Part shown: positions 1 through 9,484 of the stretch, one piece after another
How positions within the stretch are numbered: position 1 is the stretch's first letter
How the letters are laid out: every line of letters begins with the position of its first letter
Source of the DNA: Nocardioides islandensis
GTDB lineage: Bacteria > Actinomycetota > Actinomycetes > Propionibacteriales > Nocardioidaceae
NCBI RefSeq assembly: GCF_015352455.1
Contig: NZ_JADKPN010000010.1
Span: 62,001-126,000, forward strand
Direction of reading: 5' to 3'
DNA: 64,000 nucleotides
Made by a program: the position numbers and the translations under genes
Notes under the pieces: generated by a model
The model's input: the letters and a program-made list of their open reading frames with translations, nothing else
Told to the model about the DNA's origin: nothing
Databases searched by the model: none

Positions 1-135
1 GCGGCGGTCGGCGCGCTCGCCATCGTCCTGACCGCGATCACCGCGAACCGCAGCCGCGGCGCGCACACGGTCGCCACCACCACGCACTCCGACGGCAGCC
101 AGACGGTCGAGGAGCGCAGCAACCGGGTCGACTGA
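1..135 (+). CDS. C-terminal end of a membrane protein (partial)
   Basis: Open from the first base to a TGA at 133-135, giving 44 residues. It begins inside a hydrophobic stretch ([15 protein letters not shown]), passes a basic NRSRG stop-transfer and ends in a polar tail rich in Thr, Ser and acidic residues. This looks like the last transmembrane helix and cytoplasmic tail of an integral membrane protein whose body lies upstream of the window. Nothing in the remnant identifies the family. Confidence 0.6.
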   Translation, partial: AAVGALAIVLTAITANRSRGAHTVATTTHSDGSQTVEERSNRVD

Positions 136-172
136 CCACCACCGACGCCCCCGCCTGCGGTTCACTGGGCGG

Positions 173-1198
173 GTGGGGGAAACCAGGCAACGTCTCGGGA
201 CGGCGCGGCTGGAGGACGGGAGCCGCGTCGCCTACGCGCTGACCGGCAGCGGACCGCCGCTGCTGGTCGCGCCGGGCTGGCTCAGCCACCTCGAGCTGGG
301 CTGGTCGATCCCCGCCGAACGGATGTTCCACGAGGCGCTCTCCTCCGGGCGCACTCTCGTGCGCTACGACCGTCCGGGCTGCGGGCTGTCGGACCCCTAC
401 GACGGTCCGCGCTCGATGGCGCTCGAGCTTGCGACGATCCGCGCGGTGACCGAGGGACTGGGCGTCGAGCGTTTCGACCTGCTGGGCTGGTCGCTCGGCG
501 CCGCCGTGGCCGCGCAGTGGGCGGCCGACCACCCGACGACCGTCGACCGACTCGTGCTGTACGGCGGCTGGGCGGACGGCTCGGCGATCGGCGACGCCGA
601 CAGCCGCCGCCACCTGCTCGGCCTGCTTGCGTCCCACTGGGGCCTGGGCTCCGACCTGCTCACCGACCTGTTCGCGCCCGAGACCGACGCCGGCACACGC
701 CGGGTGCTGGCCTGGTACCAGCGGGCCGCGTCGTCCTCGGAGTCGGCGGTGGCTCTGCTGTCGCTGGCGTACTCGCTCGACGTACGTCCTGCCCTCGAGC
801 GGATCCAGGCGCCCACGCTGGTCCTGCACCGGCAGGGTGACCGCGCGGCGCCGCTCGCGCAGAGCCGTCTGCTCGCCCAGCGGATCCGCGGGGCCGAGCT
901 CGTCGAGCTCGAGGGCCGCTCGCACCTGCCGGCCATGGGCGACTCGGAGGCGGTGGTGGCGCAGGTACGTCGCTTCCTGCGCCTCCCCCGGCTGCGCCGG
1001 TCCGTGCCCACGAGCCTCACCCCGCGCCAGTCCGAGGTCGCCGCCCTGGTGGCCGAAGGCCTCAGCAACCGCGAGATCGCGGACCGGCTGACGATCTCCG
1101 AGCGCTCGGCCGAGTCGCACCTGGAGCGGATCCGGCTGCGGCTCGGGTTCCGGTCCCGCGCCCAGGTCGCGGCCTGGTACGTCGCGCAGGTGAGGTAG
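173..1198 (+). CDS. alpha/beta-hydrolase fused to a LuxR-type DNA-binding domain
   Basis: 341 residues from a GTG start. Residues about 18-270 form an alpha/beta-hydrolase fold with the nucleophile elbow GWSLG (Ser107), an oxyanion-side PGW motif near residue 36 and a plausible catalytic His in GRSHLP. Residues about 283-336 form a LuxR/GerE helix-turn-helix ([20 protein letters not shown], then SAESHLERI). Such fusions are annotated as LuxR-family regulators in actinobacteria; the hydrolase half probably senses or hydrolyses a small ligand while the C-terminus binds DNA. No receiver domain is present. It stands alone between the partial membrane protein and a membrane methyltransferase. Ligand and target genes cannot be read from the sequence. 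Confidence 0.85.
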   Translation: MGETRQRLGTARLEDGSRVAYALTGSGPPLLVAPGWLSHLELGWSIPAERMFHEALSSGRTLVRYDRPGCGLSDPYDGPRSMALELATIRAVTEGLGVERFDLLGWSLGAAVAAQWAADHPTTVDRLVLYGGWADGSAIGDADSRRHLLGLLASHWGLGSDLLTDLFAPETDAGTRRVLAWYQRAASSSESAVALLSLAYSLDVRPALERIQAPTLVLHRQGDRAAPLAQSRLLAQRIRGAELVELEGRSHLPAMGDSEAVVAQVRRFLRLPRLRRSVPTSLTPRQSEVAALVAEGLSNREIADRLTISERSAESHLERIRLRLGFRSRAQVAAWYVAQVR

Positions 1199-1242
1199 TT
1201 CCACGGCTGCGCCGGAGCGGGTGGCCGGCGGAGCATGGTGGG

Positions 1243-2016
1243 GTGACCCGACGACCTGCCTTCCTGTTCCTCTCCGCCCTCGGCTGGCTGGGGTTCGGCG
1301 CGGTCACGGCGTGGACGATCCCGTTCCTGGCCGATGTCGTCGTGCCTCGCACCGTCGACGGTCCGGCCCGCACGAGCACCCCGACCGCCGTCGTGGTCGA
1401 CCTGGCGCTGCTCGGGCTCTTCGCCGCCCAGCACTCCGTGATGGCGCGACGCTCGGTCAAGGGCTGGATGCGCCGGCGGGTGCCCGCCCCGCTCGAGCGC
1501 ACGACGTACGTGCTCGCCACCGACCTGTGCCTCGCCCTGCTGGTGTGGCTGTGGCAGCCGTTCGGCGGCGAGGTCTGGCACGTGTCCTCGCCGTTCGCGT
1601 TCCTGTTCTGGGCTCTCTGCGCCGCCGGCTGGGTGCTGGCGATCGCCGCGACCTTCGCCGTCGACCACGCTGAGCTGACCGGGCTGCGGCAGGCCGGCTG
1701 GGCCGCGCCCCGGGCCGTCTCGACCGAGCTCGAGGTGGGCGGGATGTACGCGTTCGTGCGGCACCCGCTGATGACCGGTCTGCTGCTGGCCTTCTGGGCG
1801 ACGCCACACATGGGCGTCTCGCACCTGCTGTTCGCGGCCGCCTCGACCGGGTACATCGCGATCGGCGTCCACTTCGAGGAGCGCGACCTGCGGCGGACGT
1901 TCGGGGCGGCGTACGACGCGTACGCCGCGCGAGTGCCAGCCCTCGTGCCCTGGTACCCGCGCCGTCGTCCGGCGTCAGGGCATGTCGAGGGTCGCGAGGT
2001 GAGCGTGCACCGCTGA
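1243..2016 (+). CDS. NnrU/MddA-like membrane methyltransferase family protein
   Basis: 257 residues with about five hydrophobic segments. The C-terminal half carries the isoprenylcysteine-carboxyl-methyltransferase-like signature: YAFVRHPLMTGLLLAFWATP, then IGVHFEERDL. This matches the NnrU/methanethiol S-methyltransferase (MddA) group, in which the RHP and E-ERD motifs bind S-adenosylmethionine. MddA makes dimethyl sulfide from methanethiol; NnrU-type relatives are only loosely tied to nitrogen-oxide metabolism. The substrate here is therefore an inference. The 3' end overlaps the convergent reductase gene by 42 bases, so the last 14 codons are shared with the opposite strand. Confidence 0.75.
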   Translation: MTRRPAFLFLSALGWLGFGAVTAWTIPFLADVVVPRTVDGPARTSTPTAVVVDLALLGLFAAQHSVMARRSVKGWMRRRVPAPLERTTYVLATDLCLALLVWLWQPFGGEVWHVSSPFAFLFWALCAAGWVLAIAATFAVDHAELTGLRQAGWAAPRAVSTELEVGGMYAFVRHPLMTGLLLAFWATPHMGVSHLLFAAASTGYIAIGVHFEERDLRRTFGAAYDAYAARVPALVPWYPRRRPASGHVEGREVSVHR

Positions 2017-3621
2017 CACGACCACCGACCCCTCGCCGACCGCCGAGGCCACCCGCTTGACCGAGCCGGAGCGGACGTCGCCGACGGCGAAGAGCCCCGG
2101 GACCGAGCTGGCGAACCCGTCGTGCGTGACCACGAAGCCCTTGTCGTCGAGGTCGACGCCGGAGCCGGCGAGCCAGCCGGTGTGAGGTTCCGCGCCGATC
2201 ATCAGGAAGAGGCCGGCCGCGTCCTGCCGGACGTCCCGGTCGGTGCCGTGGTCGTGCCAGGTCACCGCGTCCAGCCGGCCGTCACCGTGGACCGCGACCA
2301 CCTCCGACCTCGGGTGCACGGTGATGCGCTCGTGGTGGGTGAGCCGCTGCGCCAGGTAGTTGGACATCGTCGCCCTGAGGTCGTCGCGCCGGATCAGCAC
2401 GTGCACGTGTTCGGCGTGCCGGGCGAGGAAGAGCGCGGCCTGCCCGGCGGAGTTGGCACCGCCGACGACGACCGCGTGGCGTCCCTTGACGACCTTGGCC
2501 TCGAGCTCGCCGGCGGCGTAGTAGACGCCGCTGCCCTCGAGGTCGGCGATACCGGGGACGTCCATGCGGCGGTACCGCACGCCGCTGGCCACGACGACCG
2601 CGCACGCGGTGACCTCGTGCTCGTCGTCGAGCCGGACGCGGAACCCCTCGGGGACGCGGGACAGTCCGGTGACCGAGCGGGGCGAGACGAGGCGGGTGCC
2701 GAACTTCACCGCCTGCAGCATCCCGGCCCGCGCCAGCCCGACCCCGGAGACGCCGGAGGGGAAGCCGAGGTAGTTCTCGATCCGCGACGAGCTGCCGGCC
2801 TGGCCACCGATCGCGACGTCCTCGACCACGACGACGTCGAGCCCCTCGGACGCGCCGTACACCGCCGCGGCCAGCCCGGCCGGCCCGGCGCCGACCACGA
2901 GCAGCTCGCAGCTGGTGTCCCCGCCCTCGAGGCCCCAGAGGTCGATGCCGAGCGCGGTGGCGAGGTCGCGGGTCGACGGCGAGGGCAGCACCTGCCGGCC
3001 CCCGGTCACCACCGCGGACCCGGTCTCGGGCAGCGTGCAGGTGGCCGCCAGCTCGGACCACGCGGTGACGTCGGACCGTACGACGGTGCGGTACGGGATC
3101 TGGTTGCGCTCGGCGAAGTCCTGGAGCCGGTGCAGGTCCCGGTCGTCGTCCCCGGCGAGCACGAGGCCGCCCTCGCCCATCCGCTTGAGCATGGTGCGCC
3201 GGGCGTCGAGCGCCGACAGCACGACGTCGCTCAGCCCGCCGGAGATCTCGAGGAGCCCGCGCAGGTCCTCGACCCGCACGCGCAGCAGCACCGTGTCCAC
3301 CATCGCCACGCCCGGCAGGAAGGCGCGCTGGCCCATCAGCATGCCGAGCTCGCCGACGAAGTCGCCCGCCTCGACGACGAAGACCACCCGGTCGTCTCGC
3401 TGGTCGACGAGCAGCACGCCGCCGGAGAGCACGACATTGAGGTCGTACGGGTCGCCGGCCTCCCAGAGCACCTCGCCCGCCTCGGGGTGCAGCTCCTGGC
3501 CGACCGACCGCAGCAGTTCGAAGGCGTCCTCGCTGAACACCGGCCAGGCGAGCGCATCGACGTCGTCCTCGCGGCGGGACGAGTACAGGGTCCGCTCGTC
3601 GGGCTCGGGGATCGGCCTCAT
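1975..3621 (-). CDS. cyclic-nucleotide-binding domain / thioredoxin-reductase-like FAD oxidoreductase fusion
   Basis: 548 residues. Residues about 25-140 are a cyclic nucleotide-binding (CAP/CNB) domain with a GELGMLMGQRAFLPG phosphate-binding-cassette-like segment. Residues about 150-220 resemble a thioredoxin-fold linker, and 237-548 form a two-dinucleotide-fold flavoprotein: GAGPAGLAAAVYGASEG for FAD, VVGGANSAGQAALFLA for NAD(P)H and VPGLFAVGDVR near the end. The redox-active CxxC of true thioredoxin reductases is absent: the segment that should hold it reads GSGVYYAAGELEAK. It therefore cannot reduce thioredoxin in the usual way. The likely role is an NAD(P)H-dependent flavoenzyme gated by a nucleotide or other effector; the physiological acceptor is unknown. 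Confidence 0.85.
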   Translation of the reverse strand: MRPIPEPDERTLYSSRREDDVDALAWPVFSEDAFELLRSVGQELHPEAGEVLWEAGDPYDLNVVLSGGVLLVDQRDDRVVFVVEAGDFVGELGMLMGQRAFLPGVAMVDTVLLRVRVEDLRGLLEISGGLSDVVLSALDARRTMLKRMGEGGLVLAGDDDRDLHRLQDFAERNQIPYRTVVRSDVTAWSELAATCTLPETGSAVVTGGRQVLPSPSTRDLATALGIDLWGLEGGDTSCELLVVGAGPAGLAAAVYGASEGLDVVVVEDVAIGGQAGSSSRIENYLGFPSGVSGVGLARAGMLQAVKFGTRLVSPRSVTGLSRVPEGFRVRLDDEHEVTACAVVVASGVRYRRMDVPGIADLEGSGVYYAAGELEAKVVKGRHAVVVGGANSAGQAALFLARHAEHVHVLIRRDDLRATMSNYLAQRLTHHERITVHPRSEVVAVHGDGRLDAVTWHDHGTDRDVRQDAAGLFLMIGAEPHTGWLAGSGVDLDDKGFVVTHDGFASSVPGLFAVGDVRSGSVKRVASAVGEGSVVVSAVHAHLATLDMP

Positions 3622-3695
3622 AGGGCTCGCAGCGTAACCCCGCGATCAGCCGCCGGGCCGACCGCCACCGACCGCGTCCTGACTAGGGTCGACGG

Positions 3696-4109
3696 ATGGC
3701 CGGCCACCCCGTACTCCTCCACACCGCGATCGACGCCCGCGACTGTCGCGGGCTCGCGGAGTTCTACCGGCAGCTGCTCGGCCTGCACTACCGCGAGGGC
3801 GAGGAGCCGCCGACCGACGGCAGCCCCGATGACGCGGACTGGCTGGTCCTGCTCGACGACGACGGCCGCCGGGTGGTGACCGTCCAGCAGAAGCCCGACA
3901 CCACTCCCCCGACCTGGCCGTCGGAGGAGGTGCCGATGCAGATGCACATGGACTTCAAGGTCCCGACGGTCGAGGACCTCGAGGCGAGCCGGTCCCGCGC
4001 CGTCGAGCTCGGCGCCCGGGTGCTCCACGACCGGTCCGCCGACGACGGCGAGCCGCTGTACGTGCTCGCCGACCCCGCCGGCCACCCCTTCTGCCTGCTC
4101 GTGCAGTAG
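3696..4109 (+). CDS. VOC (glyoxalase/bleomycin resistance) family protein
   Basis: 137 residues, one vicinal-oxygen-chelate unit pair. The start MAGHPVLLHTAIDARDCRGLAEFY has the beta-alpha entry of the fold, MQMHMDFKVPTVEDLEA starts the second module, and it ends with YVLADPAGHPFCLLV, the usual C-terminal strand. His and Glu positions for metal binding are only partly clear. These proteins range from glyoxalases and dioxygenases to drug-binding proteins; none can be chosen here. It is followed 18 bases later by the DUF1684 gene on the same strand, so the two are probably co-transcribed. Confidence 0.85.
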   Translation: MAGHPVLLHTAIDARDCRGLAEFYRQLLGLHYREGEEPPTDGSPDDADWLVLLDDDGRRVVTVQQKPDTTPPTWPSEEVPMQMHMDFKVPTVEDLEASRSRAVELGARVLHDRSADDGEPLYVLADPAGHPFCLLVQ

Positions 4110-4127
4110 GCACGACAGGATCGTGGG

Positions 4128-4730
4128 ATGGATGCCTACGACGTAGTCGACTGGCGGCGGCGCGTCTTCGCGCTGTACGCCGAGGTACGGGCGGAGGCCG
4201 ACCCGGCGGCCGGGCACGCCCGGTGGCGCGAGGTACGGGACGACCTGTTCGCGCACCACGCCGCCTCGCCCCTGCTCCCCGACCTGCGCGAGGGCTTCCG
4301 CGGCCTGACGGTCGCGCCGTACGACCCGGCCTGGCGGTTCGAGGTCGAGGTGCGCGCGGCCGAGCCGACGCCGTGGGAGGTGCAGACGGGGACCGATGGC
4401 GTGGTCGCGTTCGAGCAGCTCGGCGTCGCGCCCCTGCCGGGGGTCGGGGACGTCGACGTCTGGCGGCTCACGTCGTACGGCGGCGGGCTGTTCGTGCCGC
4501 TGCGCGACGCCGGCTGCGGGCGACCGGGCGGGGCGTACGGCGGCGGCCGCTACCTGCTCGACACGGTCAAGGGCGCGGACCTCGGCGGTGACGGCGGCCG
4601 CCTCGTCATCGACCTCAACTTCGCCTACGCGCCGTCGTGCGCCTACGACCCGTCGTGGGCCTGTCCCCTCGCGCCGCCCGGCAACCGGGTCGACGTCGAG
4701 GTCCCGGTGGGCGAGCTGGCGCTGTCCTAG
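4128..4730 (+). CDS. DUF1684 domain-containing protein
   Basis: 200 residues from ATG. The C-terminal segment LVIDLNFAYAPSCAYDPSWACPLAPPGNRV is the hallmark of DUF1684, a family of unknown biochemical function widespread in actinobacteria and Bacteroidetes. The conserved N-A-P-S-C-A-Y cluster and following cysteine suggest a small catalytic or metal site. There is no signal peptide. It lies 18 bases after the VOC gene and its stop codon overlaps the stop of the convergent B3/B4 gene by three bases. Confidence 0.85.
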   Translation: MDAYDVVDWRRRVFALYAEVRAEADPAAGHARWREVRDDLFAHHAASPLLPDLREGFRGLTVAPYDPAWRFEVEVRAAEPTPWEVQTGTDGVVAFEQLGVAPLPGVGDVDVWRLTSYGGGLFVPLRDAGCGRPGGAYGGGRYLLDTVKGADLGGDGGRLVIDLNFAYAPSCAYDPSWACPLAPPGNRVDVEVPVGELALS

Positions 4731-5416
4731 CGGCCGATCAGCCGTCGCCGGGCGTCGAGCGCGCCCAGGTGCGCGACCAGGTCGTCGGCCGCTGCGCGCA
4801 GGGCGTCGTCCGTCATCGGGGCCAGTGCGTCGAAGATGAAGATCGTGGCGGTCGTGTCGTCGGTCAGCGCCGTCCGCCGGCCCTGGCGCCAGTTCCACCG
4901 TCGGCAGGTCACGCCCACGCCGTCGCGCCAGACGACCTCGCCGGGCTCCGGGTGCTCGAGCACCGGCTCCCCGTCGGCGACGGTGTCGAACACCTCGTCC
5001 CCCTGCGCGCGGACCAGCCGGGGCGGCCCGTCGTACCGGTCCAGGTCCTCGCCGCCCACGGGCACGCGGTGCAGCACCGAGATCGCGTTGTAGACGTCGG
5101 TCAGCCGGTTCACGCGTGGCAGCCCGGCGGGTGCCCGCCGGACCAGCGCCTCCAGGCTGTTGCGGGTACGCGTGGGCTTGGCGCCGAACGCGCGGTACGC
5201 CTCGCGCCAGGCCGCGACGTGCTCGAGCTCGTCGGCCGGGCCCGCGACCGAGGTCTCGGCCCGCGCGAGCAGTGCCTCGCTCGCGGCGTCGCCCGGTCCC
5301 GGCGTCAGCCCGGCCACGGCGACCAGCAGCACGCGGTAGTCCGGGCGGACGGCGAACACGTCGTCGTCGACCGTGGCCCCGGCCAGGTACGCGTCCAGGT
5401 CGGTCGACTCCCTCAC
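4727..5416 (-). CDS. B3/B4 tRNA-binding (PheRS-beta-like editing) domain protein
   Basis: 229 residues from a GTG start at 5416; a much longer upstream reading frame is only Arg/Pro-rich shadow. The core AFGAKPTRTRNSLEALVRRA, then PRVNRLTDVYNAISVLHRVPVGG, is the B3/B4 domain found in the beta subunit of phenylalanyl-tRNA synthetase, where it edits mischarged Tyr-tRNA. Free-standing copies are common in bacteria and are thought to edit mischarged tRNA or bind amino acids; that role is inferred. The gene is divergent from the FAD oxidoreductase, with a perfect 16-bp palindrome in the 71-bp gap between the two starts. Confidence 0.8.
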   Translation of the reverse strand: MRESTDLDAYLAGATVDDDVFAVRPDYRVLLVAVAGLTPGPGDAASEALLARAETSVAGPADELEHVAAWREAYRAFGAKPTRTRNSLEALVRRAPAGLPRVNRLTDVYNAISVLHRVPVGGEDLDRYDGPPRLVRAQGDEVFDTVADGEPVLEHPEPGEVVWRDGVGVTCRRWNWRQGRRTALTDDTTATIFIFDALAPMTDDALRAAADDLVAHLGALDARRRLIGR

Positions 5417-5453
5417 GCCGCCATCCTGCCCTGCTCCCTGCGGGCGCGCGATT

Positions 5454-5469
5454 GACTGAACGTTCAGTC
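5454..5469. promoter_or_regulatory. Perfect 16-bp palindrome, TetR-type operator candidate
   Basis: GACTGAACGTTCAGTC is a perfect palindrome in the short gap between the divergent starts at 5416 and 5488, so one bound dimer could control both genes. The TGAAC-GTTCA arms resemble operators of TetR/AcrR-family repressors. No TetR gene is nearby, so the regulator would act in trans. Confidence 0.6.
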
Positions 5470-5487
5470 TGGGAGAGAGTCGGGGCC

Positions 5488-6675
5488 GTGAGCAGCGTGG
5501 ACGCGGTGGTCGTCGGCGGGGGGACCCTCGGCGCGTGGACGGCCTGCTTCCTGGCCGAGGCCGGCCGCAGCGTCGTGCTGGTCGAGGCGGCCACGCTGGG
5601 CGCCGGGGCGAGCAGCCGGGCTGCGGGGATGGTGCGCGCACAGGGCGGGACCGAGGCGGCGATCCGGCTGGGGATGTTCAGCCGCGACTTCTACGCCGGC
5701 CAGCCGGACCGCTACCCGCTCGACTCCGGGTTCGTGGCCCAGGGGTACCTGATGCCGTGCTTCACCGACGAGGAGGTCGCCGCCGCGCAGGAGCGGATCG
5801 CCCTCCAGCGGTCCCTGGGGCTGGACGTCGAGTGGTGGGACGGCGACGAGGTCGACCGCCGCCGCACCGGGCTCGCGCCCGGGGTGACCAGCGGCGCGTC
5901 GTACGCCGCGGGCGACGGGTACATCGACGCACCGCGCAACGTGCTGGCCTACACCGCCGCGCTCGTCCACCTCGGGGTGGCGGTCCGCGAACGCTGCGCC
6001 TTCACCGGTCTCCGGGTCGAGGACGGGCACGTGGTCGCCGTCGAGACCAGCGCCGGCCCGATCGAGACCCACGCCGTGGTGCTCACCGGTGGGCCCGACC
6101 TCGCCCGGGTCGGCGAGCTGGCCGGCGCCCGGGTCGTGGCCGGCGGCACCCGCCACCAGGTCGTGGTGACCGAGCCGGTGCCGGGCGTCGACGTGCACGC
6201 ACTCCCGATGGTCTTCGACGTGACGTCGGGCATCTACTGGCGACCCGGTGACGACGGCGGCCTGCTCTGGGGCATGAGCAACCCCGACGAGCAGCCGGGG
6301 CCGGGGCTCGAGGTCGACTGGCCGTACTTCGAGAAGATGCGGGAGCGGGTCGGCGACCTGTACCCCGCCACCCGCGGACTCGGCGTGCGCCGCGCCTGGG
6401 CCGCGACCATCGACTACACGCCGGACCACCTCCCGATCATCGGTCCCCTGGTGCGGCCCGACGGACGGGTCGACGGTGCCGTCGTCGCCAGCGCCGGCGG
6501 CCACGGGATGATGTGGGGCCCGGGCGTCTCCCGCGCCACGGCCGACCTGGTGCTCGACGGACGGACCGACCTGCTGGACCTCACCGACCTCGGCCTCGAC
6601 CGGTTCGACGCCGACGGGAACAGCCGCCTGGCGGCCGACCCGATCGCCCTGCCCTTCCCGCACAGGACTCGCTGA
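5488..6675 (+). CDS. FAD-dependent amine/amino-acid oxidoreductase (DAO, sarcosine oxidase beta-like)
   Basis: 395 residues; GTG at 5488 is chosen because the FAD-binding motif VVVGGGTLGAWTACFLAEAG starts only six residues later, as usual in this family. A second conserved block, ASSRAAGMVRAQGG, and the C-terminal GHGMMWGPGVSRATADLVL fit the D-amino-acid oxidase/sarcosine oxidase beta/glycine oxidase superfamily. These enzymes oxidise secondary or primary amines using covalent or non-covalent FAD. The substrate is not readable; no partner subunits of heterotetrameric sarcosine oxidase are adjacent, so a monomeric oxidase or dehydrogenase is likelier. It lies directly behind the palindrome at 5454-5469. 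Confidence 0.85.
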   Translation: MSSVDAVVVGGGTLGAWTACFLAEAGRSVVLVEAATLGAGASSRAAGMVRAQGGTEAAIRLGMFSRDFYAGQPDRYPLDSGFVAQGYLMPCFTDEEVAAAQERIALQRSLGLDVEWWDGDEVDRRRTGLAPGVTSGASYAAGDGYIDAPRNVLAYTAALVHLGVAVRERCAFTGLRVEDGHVVAVETSAGPIETHAVVLTGGPDLARVGELAGARVVAGGTRHQVVVTEPVPGVDVHALPMVFDVTSGIYWRPGDDGGLLWGMSNPDEQPGPGLEVDWPYFEKMRERVGDLYPATRGLGVRRAWAATIDYTPDHLPIIGPLVRPDGRVDGAVVASAGGHGMMWGPGVSRATADLVLDGRTDLLDLTDLGLDRFDADGNSRLAADPIALPFPHRTR

Positions 6676-6700
6676 CCATGGACCTGACCCCGCACGTCGG

Positions 6701-6764
6701 TCCCGCGATTCGTCAGCGATTGCCCCGCGGGGAGCACCCGGAGGATCGCTGACGAATCGCGGGA
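6701..6764. terminator. 20-bp perfect inverted repeat, bidirectional terminator candidate
   Basis: The arms 6701-6720 and 6745-6764 are exact 20-base reverse complements; the 24-base loop contains another small palindrome, CCCCGCGGGG. It sits 25 bases after the FAD oxidoreductase stop and 9 bases after the katG stop, between convergent genes. No T-run follows on either strand, as is common for actinobacterial terminators. Confidence 0.65.
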
Positions 6765-6773
6765 GGCGACGAC

Positions 6774-9415
<2,642 letters not shown>

Positions 9416-9433
9416 CCGTCGATCCAAGTACCT

Positions 9434-9454
9434 TTTCTTGAACCAGTCAAGAAA
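9434..9454. promoter_or_regulatory. FurA operator candidate upstream of furA-katG
   Basis: TTTCTTGA and TCAAGAAA are exact 8-base inverted arms separated by five bases, 19 bases upstream of the chosen furA start. It is an AT-rich island in GC-rich DNA. FurA of mycobacteria and streptomycetes binds AT-rich palindromes at this position, so autoregulation is the natural reading. Confidence 0.7.
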
Positions 9455-9484
9455 GTGACGCGCACGGCCGCGCGCCGGCCATCG

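Noticed and set aside
2122..3879. Long reading frame antisense to the CNB/reductase gene
   Set aside because: Composition is Val/Gly/Arg/Asp-rich without any fold signature; it mirrors the third-position GC bias of the true gene on the other strand.
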